Below, piece by piece: positions 27,396 through 35,185 of a DNA stretch of 64,000 bases. The DNA is from Barnesiella intestinihominis YIT 11860 (GTDB lineage Bacteria > Bacteroidota > Bacteroidia > Bacteroidales > Barnesiellaceae). The stretch spans positions 186,001 to 250,000 of the forward strand of contig NZ_JH815204.1 of assembly GCF_000296465.1 (NCBI RefSeq). The letters are read 5' to 3'. Numbering within the stretch: the first letter of the stretch is position 1; each line of letters starts with the position of its first letter. The notes below the pieces were generated by a model. The model was not told the DNA's origin and did no database searches. It was given only the letters and a program-made list of their open reading frames with translations. A program made the translations under genes and the position numbers.

Positions 27396-27869
27396 TTATT
27401 CGTGGTGATAGGGTTCGTTATTGAGAATAGTCATAGCCCGATAGAGTTGTTCGGTGAAGATGAGGCGAATCATCTGGTGAGAAAAGGTCATCTTTGAAAG
27501 AGAAATTTTTTCTTGTGCTGCATTGTATATGCGTTGGGAAAAACCATAAGGGCCGCCAATGACAAATATCAAGCGTTTGGCAACGTTTGACATTTTCTTT
27601 TCCAAATAGGTGGCGAACTGCGTGGAGGTAAACTCCTTTCCATGTTCATCGAGCAGGACAATGTAATCGCCGGGCAGGAAACTTTTCAAGATGAAATCGG
27701 CTTCTCGCTCTTTTTGTTGGTCGGTACTCAGGCTTTTGGTGTTGCGGAGTTCGGGAATGACTGCAATTTCGAACGGCACATAGTGAGCCAATCGTTTGCT
27801 GTATTCTTCGATTCCTTGTATAAAATGAGATTCGACTGTTTTCCCGACAACCAATAGCACTATTTTCAT
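27396..27869 (-). CDS. rlmH: 23S rRNA pseudouridine1915 N3-methyltransferase RlmH
   Basis: A 157-residue SPOUT methyltransferase that methylates pseudouridine 1915 in helix 69 of 23S rRNA. It opens MKIVLLVVGKT, has YIVLLDEHGKEFTS, the SAM-binding knot FVIGGPYGFSQ, and ends with EQLYRAMTILNNEPYHHE, all diagnostic. Length is typical. It is the first gene of a two-gene unit with the DUF2490 protein. Its promoter lies directly against the start codon. Confidence 0.97.
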   Translation of the reverse strand: MKIVLLVVGKTVESHFIQGIEEYSKRLAHYVPFEIAVIPELRNTKSLSTDQQKEREADFILKSFLPGDYIVLLDEHGKEFTSTQFATYLEKKMSNVAKRLIFVIGGPYGFSQRIYNAAQEKISLSKMTFSHQMIRLIFTEQLYRAMTILNNEPYHHE

Positions 27870-27874
27870 AAGGA

Positions 27875-27904
27875 CAAAGTTACGGCTTTTTTGTATTTAT
27901 CAAA
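27875..27904 (-). promoter_or_regulatory. Promoter for rlmH
   Basis: On the minus strand TTTG (27901-27904), an 18-nt spacer and TAACTTTG (27875-27882) are followed by only five nucleotides before the rlmH ATG, so the mRNA may be leaderless. Confidence 0.65.
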
Positions 27905-27936
27905 GTTGGATTAGTAGTCTCTTTTACTTCGGCATA

Positions 27937-28031
27937 GAAATAATAAAGGGATTCAATACGCGTTTGAATCCCTTACATCCTTTTTAGAGTGCAGATATAG
28001 TGACTTAAATAGCCTATATGGGCACTTTCAG
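27937..28031 (-). ncRNA. Candidate ~90-nt structured RNA downstream of the Abi_2 gene
   Basis: On the minus strand a good promoter ends at 28037, and the predicted transcript starts near 28031. Hairpin 1 pairs AGTGC with GCACT (28022-28026 with 27988-27992) and, after a 2x2 internal loop, ATATAG with CTATAT (28014-28019 with 27995-28000), closing a 13-nt loop. Hairpin 2 (27945-27974) is a 10-bp stem, AAGGGATTCA and its complement, followed by a TTATTATTT tail, a plausible terminator. No open frame of useful length exists. The unit lies between the Abi_2 stop (28071) and the rlmH promoter (27904). The RNA is predicted, not observed; it could be an RNA partner of the Abi protein or an unrelated sRNA. 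Confidence 0.55.
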
Positions 28032-28036
28032 GGGAA

Positions 28037-28068
28037 CAAAGATAAATCAAAGAATCTCGAATTCCAAA
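28037..28068 (-). promoter_or_regulatory. Promoter for the candidate RNA after the Abi_2 gene
   Basis: On the minus strand TTTG (28065-28068), a 20-nt spacer and TATCTTTG (28037-28044) match the Bacteroidales consensus exactly. It begins 2 bp after the Abi_2 stop codon and no coding frame follows it. Confidence 0.65.
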
Positions 28069-28070
28069 TT

Positions 28071-28940
28071 TTATATGATTATTTTTGTGCAATCGGCTAC
28101 AATCTTTTTTGTTTCTTGAGATTGTATATTTTTAAAAGTGCTGATAATTTCGTTATTCAGATCTTCTTTCCGGTTCTTTGATATTGTTCCCAAAATATAT
28201 TTTATCACGGCGATAACGCCATTTATATTGTGGCGACTATCTCTGTCTATATTTGCAGGAATAGCTTTTATGCCTATCGGTATAGATATGTTATAAATAC
28301 AACTACCATGAGCGCACCGATTCCGAATTACTCGTATGGTATCTAAATAGTTAATGAATACGCCGGTTGAGCATCCATAATGCTGGGCGATTATATATTT
28401 TAATCGCTCGCTTTTTATCGATTTATAGAGCGATACGATATTACCTAATGTCATAAATTCAATAGTTTTCCAAGCGGGAGGGTATTTGTCGTCTGGGTAT
28501 CTTTGGTGATGCCGTTTAATAATGGGATTGTCTTGCATTGCTTTATATACCATGATATCGAAGTTACTAATGAAATCGGATTTCATAATATCGGGATTGG
28601 CGAACCATGTTGGAGAGTCTGTATAATAGTTTGATACGGTATATATGATTTGAGTGCGTATATTTACCTCTATTCTATCAAGGGCATTTAGCAATATTCT
28701 TCGGAGTTTAGTGTCAAATTCATATAAATCGTATACACTTTTGAATGTCGTCCCTTTTTTTAGCTTGTGGTCTCGATTGTTTATTCGAGGGAATGTTGTT
28801 TCAAAAGGAAATGAATAGAACCCCAAGCGGTAGTAACCTATGTCAAGTAGAATTTCTTTTGCTTTTTCTTCATTGTCAAATTCCATTCCATGAGATTTAA
28901 GTTTGGCTATTTGTTGGTCTATATTCAGAGCTTTTTTCAT
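28071..28940 (-). CDS. Abi_2 (AbiD/AbiF-like) abortive-infection protein
   Basis: A 289-residue soluble protein of the Abi_2 family. The N-terminus has the family's QIAKLKSHGM and IGYYRLGFYSFPFE blocks, then YDLYEFDTKLRRILLNALDRIEV and TFGNIVSLY-like MTLGNIVSLY. The C-terminal helical part holds IRNRCAHGS, an Rx4H motif as in HEPN ribonucleases. Family members cause growth arrest or cell death on phage infection, with RNA cleavage by HEPN residues proposed. I start at the ATG at 28940 rather than the upstream TTG. It stands alone among housekeeping genes and is AT-richer than they are, suggesting acquisition. No protein antitoxin is adjacent; a candidate structured RNA follows. Confidence 0.88.
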   Translation of the reverse strand: MKKALNIDQQIAKLKSHGMEFDNEEKAKEILLDIGYYRLGFYSFPFETTFPRINNRDHKLKKGTTFKSVYDLYEFDTKLRRILLNALDRIEVNIRTQIIYTVSNYYTDSPTWFANPDIMKSDFISNFDIMVYKAMQDNPIIKRHHQRYPDDKYPPAWKTIEFMTLGNIVSLYKSIKSERLKYIIAQHYGCSTGVFINYLDTIRVIRNRCAHGSCIYNISIPIGIKAIPANIDRDSRHNINGVIAVIKYILGTISKNRKEDLNNEIISTFKNIQSQETKKIVADCTKIII

Positions 28941-29064
28941 GGTACTCAAATTTTTTTGTAAATGTAATATTTTGTAAAGAATTAGTGGGCGGTTTAAAGG
29001 TTATATTTTTGATTTTACAATAGAGTCGGGATTAATTTGTAACTTTGCAATCAATTGATAATTG

Positions 29065-29072
29065 TATTTTTG
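29065..29072 (+). promoter_or_regulatory. Candidate -7 box for nadC
   Basis: TATTTTTG lies 25 bp before the nadC ATG, with TTTG at 29044-29047 (17-nt spacer, slightly short). A second TAACTTTG (29040-29047) overlaps the latter, so two start sites are possible. Confidence 0.45.
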
Positions 29073-29097
29073 AGAATAAATGAAAACGTATTGAAAG

Positions 29098-29946
29098 ATG
29101 AAAACGAAAGAGCAGTTGATAGATGAATTGATAGATTTGGCTTTTGCCGAAGATATAGGAGATGGTGACCACACTACTTTGTGTTGTATCCCGGATACGG
29201 CGATGGGGAAGTCGAGGTTGTTGATCAAGGAGCCGGGTATCTTGGCCGGAGTAGAGATTGCCCGAAAAATATTCCACCGTTTCGATCCCGATTTGAAAAT
29301 GACGGTTTATATCGAGGACGGGACTGCGGTAAAACCCGGCGATGTGGCTTTTGTGGTCGAAGGACGCGTACAATCATTATTGCAAACCGAGCGTCTTATG
29401 CTCAATGTGATGCAGCGCATGAGCGGTATCGCTACGATGACTCACCGGTATGTGAAAAAACTCGAAGGATTGCATACTCGCATTCTCGATACCCGCAAGA
29501 CAACTCCGGGCATGCGTATGCTCGAAAAAGAGGCTGTGAAGATAGGTGGTGGCGTGAATCATCGTATCGGATTGTTCGACATGATTTTGCTGAAAGATAA
29601 TCATGTGGATTTTGCCGGTGGTATAGAGAACGCTATCTCTCGTTGTCATGATTATTTAAAGGCCAAAGGCAAGGATTTGAAAATTGAGATAGAGGTGCGT
29701 AATTTGGACGAATTGAAAGAGGTTATGCGAGTGGGCGGTGTGGACCGTATTATGCTCGATAATTTCTCGCCTGAATTGACAAGAGAGGCTGTGAAAATTG
29801 TGGGTGGGAAATATGAAATAGAGTCTTCGGGAGGTATTACTTTCGATACGATTCGAGATTACGCTGAGAGTGGTGTCGATTTTGTCTCGGTGGGAGCTCT
29901 CACTCATTCGGTAAAAGGTCTCGATATGAGCTTTAAGGCTTGTTGA
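29098..29946 (+). CDS. nadC: Nicotinate-nucleotide pyrophosphorylase (carboxylating)
   Basis: A 282-residue quinolinate phosphoribosyltransferase, making nicotinate mononucleotide from quinolinate and PRPP in de novo NAD synthesis. Diagnostic blocks are EDIGDGDHTT at the start, LNVMQRMSGIATMTHRYV, LDTRKTTPGMRMLEKEAV, GGGVNHRIGLFDMILLKDNH (split), IEIEVRNLDEL, IMLDNFSP, and ESSGGITFDTI near the end. The family's arginine and lysine substrate ligands are present. nadA and nadB are not nearby in the window. Confidence 0.97.
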   Translation: MKTKEQLIDELIDLAFAEDIGDGDHTTLCCIPDTAMGKSRLLIKEPGILAGVEIARKIFHRFDPDLKMTVYIEDGTAVKPGDVAFVVEGRVQSLLQTERLMLNVMQRMSGIATMTHRYVKKLEGLHTRILDTRKTTPGMRMLEKEAVKIGGGVNHRIGLFDMILLKDNHVDFAGGIENAISRCHDYLKAKGKDLKIEIEVRNLDELKEVMRVGGVDRIMLDNFSPELTREAVKIVGGKYEIESSGGITFDTIRDYAESGVDFVSVGALTHSVKGLDMSFKAC

Positions 29947-29966
29947 ATCATTAGTTTGCTACATAA

Positions 29967-30014
29967 AATAAACGAGGCCATTTCTTTATTAAAGATGGCC
30001 TCGTTTATTTTTAT
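29967..30014. terminator. Bidirectional terminator between nadC and the collagen-like lipoprotein
   Basis: A stem AATAAACGAGGCCAT and its complement is closed by an 11-nt loop and flanked by A-rich and T-rich tails, so it can serve both convergent genes. Confidence 0.85.
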
Positions 30015-30038
30015 TTCGAAGAATCGAAAAGACGGTTA

Positions 30039-30500
30039 TTAATTATTAAGGACTAAACGAAATACCATATCTCCGGGCTGTTGCTCGATAAAATCGCTGT
30101 ATTGCACATAAAAAGCTACGCTTCCCGGCATGTAATCGTAGGTGTAAGTTTCGGTCCAAAGCAGCGCATTATCCCCGTCTGCCTCGCCTTTATGTATCGT
30201 ATAAGGTAGAGGGGTGATGACTTCGTTGTCTGCCCCCGGAGATTGTACCAAGTACCCCAAGACATATCCGTCGATATACAAATCGTCTGTAATATCTTTA
30301 TTTTGGAACTCATACATGTAATACGTATTTAATCCGTCGGGCGATGTCACAAGTTGCCAGTCTTGCGATTTTACTGTGTAGGTGTAGTACTTCCAAAACA
30401 TTCCTTCGCCCGGAACTCCCTGAGGACCTTGTGGTCCCATAGGACCCTCGCAGGAAAATAAAGTCAAACTCAATATAACCAAGAATAAAAACTTTTTCAT
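30039..30500 (-). CDS. Small lipoprotein with a short collagen-like stretch
   Basis: A 153-residue lipoprotein: signal MKKFLFLVILSLTLFSC with the lipobox Cys at 17, immediately followed by five Gly-X-Y triplets (GPMGPQGPQGVPGEG, residues 19-33). A beta-rich globular domain then carries WKYYTYTVKSQDWQL and ends FRLVLNN. Bacteroidales genomes carry many such proteins and their function is unknown; surface display is plausible. A clear own promoter lies upstream. No neighbour suggests a pathway. Confidence 0.8.
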   Translation of the reverse strand: MKKFLFLVILSLTLFSCEGPMGPQGPQGVPGEGMFWKYYTYTVKSQDWQLVTSPDGLNTYYMYEFQNKDITDDLYIDGYVLGYLVQSPGADNEVITPLPYTIHKGEADGDNALLWTETYTYDYMPGSVAFYVQYSDFIEQQPGDMVFRLVLNN

Positions 30501-30527
30501 AATTCTATTTAATTAATGGTTTCATGA

Positions 30528-30559
30528 CAAACATAGCGAAAGGTGAGTGCAGGGGCAAA
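30528..30559 (-). promoter_or_regulatory. Promoter for the collagen-like lipoprotein
   Basis: On the minus strand TTTG (30556-30559), a 20-nt spacer and TATGTTTG (30528-30535) precede the start codon by 27 bp. Confidence 0.65.
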
Positions 30560-30799
30560 CGGAAATCATATTTCCGAATTGGCTCTGCTGAACCGTATCC
30601 TATATTCTACAAATATAGATAAAGTATTTCAAATATAACAAGAAGTCTCAAAAAACGGTTCTGATTTCAGATATTTTTATTTTTTATGATAGTTGAATGG
30701 ACCAATAATATTTTATGTGAAAAATATAGGGCGTAGCTATTTGAAGTATCTTTATGTTATAAAATGCTTATGCTCCTGTTTTAGCTCCTGAATAATTCG

Positions 30800-30807
30800 T
30801 ACCTTTG
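30800..30807 (+). promoter_or_regulatory. -7 box for the MATE transporter, in a gene-free stretch
   Basis: TACCTTTG lies 25 bp before the ATG at 30833; no matching -33 element is evident. The rest of the gap between 30560 and 30800 is AT-rich and I see no gene or structure in it. Confidence 0.5.
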
Positions 30808-30832
30808 TATCGTAATTGTGAAATTAGAGATT

Positions 30833-32197
30833 ATGGCAGAGCGTAATTCGCCGTTGATACTTGGAACCGAGCCGATTGGCAAGTTGTTGATTCAGTATTC
30901 TGTACCGGCTATTATAGCGATGACTGTTACATCGCTATATAATATTATAGATAGTATATTTATAGGTCATGGGGTGGGTGCATTGGCTATCGCAGGTTTG
31001 GCAATTACTTTCCCGTTGATGAATTTGGTAGTCGCTTTTTGTACATTGGTCGGTATAGGCGGTGCTACTATCAGTTCTATTTTTTTAGGCCAGAAAGATA
31101 AAGTGCGAGCAACGGAGGTCGTACATAATGTTTTGATTATGTGTATAATCAATGCTGTTTGCTTTGGCGGTTTGACTTTTTTATTTCTTGATTCCATATT
31201 ATTGTTTTTCGGGGCAAGCCACGATACATTGCCTTATGCTCGTGATTTCATGCAAGTAATTTTACTGGGGACTCCTATAACTTATGTGTTTATAGGGCTG
31301 AATAACGTAATGAGGGCTACGGGGTATCCTCGTAAGGCAATGTTTTCGTCATTGTTGACTGTGGGGTGTAATATTATTTTGGCTCCGATATTTATATTTT
31401 CATTCGATTGGGGAATACGGGGTGCAGCGTTGGCAACAGTCGTGTCTCAGACTGTCGCTATGGTGTGGGTGCTCGTTCATTTTGCGAACAAAAAAAACTT
31501 TATTCATTTTGACCGTCGGTACTCCCGGTTGAAAGTGCGGGTAGTCGCTAAAATATTTTCCATAGGCATGTCTCCTTTTTTGATGAATGTTTGTGCCTGT
31601 GTGGTGGTGATTTTTATTAATAATGCGTTGCAACATACTGGTGGAGATTTGGCTATCGGTGCTTATGGTATTGTGAACCGTACTTTGATGTTGTTCGTTA
31701 TGATCGTTATGGGAATCACACAGGGAATGCAGCCTATCGTGGGGTATAACTATGGAGCCAAGCAATATGACCGTGTTCGCAAAACATTGCGATATGGGAT
31801 TACGGCGGGTGTGGTCGTTACTACGGTGGGCTTTGTATTGAGCGAATTATTTCCCCATGCTATTGTAGCGATGTTTACAACCAGCGAGGAGTTGGTCGAT
31901 TTGTCTGTGACCGGTCTTCGTATCAGTTGCGCCATGTTCCCGTTTGTCGGTTGCCAGATTGTAATTTCCAATTTCTTTCAGTCGATAGGTAGGGCTCCGG
32001 TATCTATATTTTTATCCTTATCGAGACAATTATTGTTTTTATTGCCGTTGTTGTTGATTTTACCGACTTACTGGTCTACGAACGGAGTTTGGTTGAGTAT
32101 GCCTATCTCTGATTTTATCGCATTCGTGATAGCTGTTATGGCCTTGTGGATACATCAACGGAAAATCAGACAAAAATTTCAAACTGTTCAATCTTAA
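30833..32197 (+). CDS. MATE family multidrug/sodium efflux transporter
   Basis: A 454-residue inner-membrane exporter with about 12 hydrophobic helices in two homologous halves. The N-terminus LILGTEPIGKLLIQYSVPAI, the IFIGHGVGALAIAGLAI segment and NNVMRATGYPRKAM are typical of the DinF/MepA branch found in Bacteroidales. The second half has GITQGMQPIVGYNYGAKQY. It exports cationic or other toxic compounds in exchange for Na+ or H+; the substrate is unknown. I prefer ATG 30833, because the GTG at 30818 would sit within a few nucleotides of the predicted transcript start. mgsA follows 12 bp after it. Confidence 0.93.
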   Translation: MAERNSPLILGTEPIGKLLIQYSVPAIIAMTVTSLYNIIDSIFIGHGVGALAIAGLAITFPLMNLVVAFCTLVGIGGATISSIFLGQKDKVRATEVVHNVLIMCIINAVCFGGLTFLFLDSILLFFGASHDTLPYARDFMQVILLGTPITYVFIGLNNVMRATGYPRKAMFSSLLTVGCNIILAPIFIFSFDWGIRGAALATVVSQTVAMVWVLVHFANKKNFIHFDRRYSRLKVRVVAKIFSIGMSPFLMNVCACVVVIFINNALQHTGGDLAIGAYGIVNRTLMLFVMIVMGITQGMQPIVGYNYGAKQYDRVRKTLRYGITAGVVVTTVGFVLSELFPHAIVAMFTTSEELVDLSVTGLRISCAMFPFVGCQIVISNFFQSIGRAPVSIFLSLSRQLLFLLPLLLILPTYWSTNGVWLSMPISDFIAFVIAVMALWIHQRKIRQKFQTVQS

Positions 32198-32209
32198 AAA
32201 AATAAAGCT

Positions 32210-32653
32210 ATGAAAAAAAGATTAACTATCGCGCTAGTGGCGCATGATAATCGTAAGGCCGATATGGTAGAGTGGGTGAAACATAATGCCGAGTTGTTGT
32301 CTCATCACCATTTGGTTTGTACAGGTACTACCGGCCGATTGATTAAGGAGGCATTCGACGAATTGAATATTCCGGCCGATGTGACTTGTATGAATTCGGG
32401 TCCGTTGGGGGGAGATGCCGAAATTGCCGCATTGGTGGTTCGTCATCAAGTCGATTTGGCTATCTTTTTGATCGATGATTTGAATCCTCAACCACACGAG
32501 GCCGATATACAGATGTTGCTTCGTCAGTGTAGAGTACACAATGTGCCTATCGCTTGCAACCGATACAGTGCCGATTTGATGATTACCAGTACTTTGTGGG
32601 ACGATGATTCTTATAAACCCACAGAACCGAAATACGCTTATTTTCAAAGGTGA
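32210..32653 (+). CDS. mgsA: Methylglyoxal synthase
   Basis: A 147-residue cytosolic enzyme converting dihydroxyacetone phosphate to methylglyoxal and phosphate. Motifs: IALVAHDNRKADMVEW, CTGTTGRLI, NSGPLGGDAEIAALV holding the catalytic Asp, and LIDDLNPQPHEADIQMLLR. The length is normal. It follows a MATE exporter by 12 bp and shares its transcript; a link between the toxic product and the exporter is conceivable but unproven. A strong terminator follows. Confidence 0.97.
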   Translation: MKKRLTIALVAHDNRKADMVEWVKHNAELLSHHHLVCTGTTGRLIKEAFDELNIPADVTCMNSGPLGGDAEIAALVVRHQVDLAIFLIDDLNPQPHEADIQMLLRQCRVHNVPIACNRYSADLMITSTLWDDDSYKPTEPKYAYFQR

Positions 32654-32674
32654 GGTTTGAGCATGTGATATAAC

Positions 32675-32707
32675 AAAAGGCGATAGAGATACGGTCTATC
32701 GCCTTTT
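32675..32707. terminator. Terminator after mgsA
   Basis: A stem AAAAGGCGATAGA / TCTATCGCCTTTT with a 7-nt loop lies between convergent mgsA and the ABC-F gene and can serve both strands. Confidence 0.88.
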
Positions 32708-32715
32708 GTATATAA

Positions 32716-34605
32716 CTACCCTTCGATTTCACTTAGTTCGAGCCAGCGTAATGTCTTTTCATCGAGGTTTTCGTTGATTCCCGGCAATCTTTTGGATTGC
32801 AGCGTGAGTTCCTCTATGCTTAAGGTTCCGCTGCAAAGGTTCGTTTCGATTGTTTTTTTCTCTTCTTCCAGCGCAGCGATTTCCATTTCTAATTGTTCCA
32901 GCTCTTTTTTCTCTTTAAAAGAAAGGCGTCGTCGGGTATTGTCAGATGTATTTCTTTTTTCGGCAGTAGTCTTTTTATTGTCTTGCTTTGCTTTTTCTGC
33001 CTGTTCGCTTTTAGCCTTTTGTTCCTGTGTTTCTTTCCATTCACGATAATCGGTATAGTTACCGGGAAAGTCTTTTAGTTCTCCGTTTCCTTTGAACACA
33101 AGTAGGTGATCTACTACTTTATCCATGAAATATCGGTCGTGGGAGATGACAATGAGACACCCTTTGAAATTACGGAGATAATCTTCAAGGACGTTAAGAG
33201 TAACGATATCCAAGTCGTTGGTCGGTTCGTCCAGTACCAAAAAATTGGGATTACTGATGAGTATCGTACATAAATATAGGCGTCGGCGTTCTCCTCCACT
33301 TAATTTATATATATAGCTGTGTTGTGTCTCGGGGGTAAAGAGAAAATGCTGCAAGAATTGAGATGCGGACAGCTTACGTCCGTCGCCAAGTGAAATTTCT
33401 TCTGCTATATCTCTTACGGCATCGATGACCTTCATCTGTTCATTAAAATGTAACCCATCTTGGCTATAATAGCCGAACTTTACCGTTTCTCCTATATCGA
33501 ATCGTCCTCGATCGGGTTGAATTTCACCGACGAGCATTTTGATGAAGGTCGATTTTCCGGTTCCGTTGTTACCTACGATACCCATTTTTTCATAGCGGGC
33601 AAAAGTATAATCGAAGTTTTCGATTATTTTCAGGTCTCCGAATTTTTTACAGATACCTTTTGCCTCGAATATCTTTGAACCGATGTATGACGATTTTACT
33701 TCGAGCCGTACTTGCCCGTCTGATTTTTCTTGACGGGCTTTCGCTTGTAATTCATAAAAAGCATCCACACGGTATTTTGCTTTTGTGCCCCGGGCTTGTG
33801 GCTGTCGCCTTATCCAGTCCAACTCGGTACGCATTAAATTGCGGGCCCGGTCGATTTCGGCATTATGTATTTCTATGCGCTCTTCCCGTTTTTCAAGATA
33901 GTAGCTGTAATTACCGTTATAATTGTATAGTGTATGATTGTCGATTTCGACAATTTGATTGCATACTCGATCGAGAAAATAGCGATCGTGCGTGACCATC
34001 AATAGGGTTATGTTGGTGCGGCGTAAAAATTCTTCCAACCATTCGGTCATATCGATGTCCAGATGATTCGTCGGTTCATCGAGAATGAGCAAGTCGGGTT
34101 CGGTAATTAAGACATTGGCTAACGCCAGTCGTTTCAGTTGTCCGCCGGACAATTCTTTTACAGGCTGATCGAAGTTATTGATTTTGAGCTGCGAAAGAAT
34201 TTGTTTGGCTCTTTGCTCGTAATCCCATGCCTTGTAGTGGTCCATGCGGTCGAGTAGTTCTTGCAGGCCGATAGGATCGTCGGTTTGTAGAGCCTGTTCG
34301 TATTCGGCTATTAAACGAACAGTGTCGTTGTCGGACTGGAAACAGGCTTGTATAACTGTGAGTTCTGGCGGATAGGAGGGGGATTGTTCCAAGTATCCTA
34401 CCCGTAAATTATTCCGGAATACAATGTTTCCACTGTCATAATTTTCTTTCCCCGCCAGAATATTCAGTAAAGTCGTTTTCCCCGCTCCATTTTTGGCAAT
34501 TAATCCTATTCGGTCTCCTTCACCGATACCTAACGATATATTTTCGAAGAGAATCCGGTCTCCGAACGACTTTGTGAGATTTTCTATTTGTAAGTAGCTG
34601 ATCAT
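32716..34605 (-). CDS. ABC-F family ATPase (Uup-like)
   Basis: A 629-residue cytosolic protein with two ABC domains and no membrane segments. Domain 1 has GLIAKNGAGKTTLLNIL (Walker A), ELSGGQLKRLALANVL (signature) and DLLILDEPTNHLDI (Walker B). Domain 2 has VGNNGTGKSTFIKML, LSGGERRRLYLCTILI and LVLDEPTNDLDI. The linker carries the RTELDWIRRQPQARGTKAK block of the Uup branch, and a coiled-coil C-terminal domain (about 525-629) follows, typical of Uup. Such proteins act on the ribosome or DNA and some give antibiotic resistance; the Uup-type tail favours housekeeping. Confidence 0.93.
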   Translation of the reverse strand: MISYLQIENLTKSFGDRILFENISLGIGEGDRIGLIAKNGAGKTTLLNILAGKENYDSGNIVFRNNLRVGYLEQSPSYPPELTVIQACFQSDNDTVRLIAEYEQALQTDDPIGLQELLDRMDHYKAWDYEQRAKQILSQLKINNFDQPVKELSGGQLKRLALANVLITEPDLLILDEPTNHLDIDMTEWLEEFLRRTNITLLMVTHDRYFLDRVCNQIVEIDNHTLYNYNGNYSYYLEKREERIEIHNAEIDRARNLMRTELDWIRRQPQARGTKAKYRVDAFYELQAKARQEKSDGQVRLEVKSSYIGSKIFEAKGICKKFGDLKIIENFDYTFARYEKMGIVGNNGTGKSTFIKMLVGEIQPDRGRFDIGETVKFGYYSQDGLHFNEQMKVIDAVRDIAEEISLGDGRKLSASQFLQHFLFTPETQHSYIYKLSGGERRRLYLCTILISNPNFLVLDEPTNDLDIVTLNVLEDYLRNFKGCLIVISHDRYFMDKVVDHLLVFKGNGELKDFPGNYTDYREWKETQEQKAKSEQAEKAKQDNKKTTAEKRNTSDNTRRRLSFKEKKELEQLEMEIAALEEEKKTIETNLCSGTLSIEELTLQSKRLPGINENLDEKTLRWLELSEIEG

Positions 34606-34626
34606 TACTTTGTATTAAATACCAGT

Positions 34627-34658
34627 CAAATTTACGATAAATGTTGTGATTGGACAAA
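34627..34658 (-). promoter_or_regulatory. Promoter for the ABC-F gene
   Basis: On the minus strand TTTG (34655-34658), a 20-nt spacer and TAAATTTG (34627-34634) end 21 bp before the ATG. Confidence 0.65.
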
Positions 34659-34811
34659 TGGGAAAGAGCAGTCTTCATGAAAGTTTTAACGATTTAGGGC
34701 GTAATAGAAAAATTGCGCGAGTGTTTTGCATTGTTAATTTATTCTTTTTTCGAATTCTATGGCTTGTATCGGGTTAAAAATCTTTTTTGTCAAAAAAATA
34801 ACCCTAAAAAG

Positions 34812-34841
34812 TTTGAGTTTAAGAATAAAGTTTTACCTTTG
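34812..34841 (+). promoter_or_regulatory. Orphan promoter upstream of a non-coding stretch
   Basis: TTTG (34812-34815), an 18-nt spacer and TACCTTTG (34834-34841) form a good match to the consensus, but no convincing coding frame follows for 340 bp. Confidence 0.6.
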
Positions 34842-34847
34842 CAAAGT

Positions 34848-35012
34848 TTGATTGTGCTCAATGATACAAAAGTCTTGAGTTTTACCAATCTTGTTATCCT
34901 ATCTATCTACCTGAAACACAACACACAAACGCCGACATTATCCGTTATTGCAAGACTGTTAAGCATTTGGTCGGAAGTGCAGAGTCTTGCGGGAAAAATC
35001 CATTTTTTAGAT
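34848..35012 (+). ncRNA. Candidate small RNA or long structured leader
   Basis: Downstream of the orphan promoter, CTCAA/TTGAG (34857-34881 region) and GCAAGACT/AGTCTTGC (about 34950-34991, with an inner GCA/TGC pairing) can form two hairpins. A short GGA/TCC hairpin with a following run of six T near 35005-35012 could end the transcript. The overlapping 104-codon open frame (34713-35027) begins upstream of the promoter, has no motif, and I reject it. The downstream membrane-protein gene has its own better promoter at 35109, supporting an independent RNA. Class unknown; it does not match SRP, 6S or tmRNA features that I can recognise. Confidence 0.4.
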
Positions 35013-35108
35013 AATAGGTTTGAATGAAGATTCCCACGCCATGTTGGAAGTGTTCAGAGGCTTCATAGCTTTTCTGTAAGATTTTTTGTAAAAAAAAAGT
35101 CGCTTATA

Positions 35109-35140
35109 TTTGTCTATATGTAAAATATACTTTACATTTG
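35109..35140 (+). promoter_or_regulatory. Promoter for the membrane protein/XRE pair
   Basis: TTTG (35109-35112), a 20-nt spacer and TACATTTG (35133-35140) lie 45 bp before the ATG at 35186. Confidence 0.7.
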
Positions 35141-35185
35141 TGCCATAGCTATTTCTTTTATCGATTACTTAAAATAATTGTTATT

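Noticed and set aside
28950-29097. Structured RNA upstream of the Abi_2 gene
   Set aside because: The upstream region is AT-rich and I could not find a stable hairpin; the structured candidate lies downstream instead.
34713-35027. 104-codon open frame on the plus strand
   Set aside because: It starts upstream of the promoter at 34812, has no recognisable motif and overlaps a region with hairpin structure, so it was treated as non-coding.
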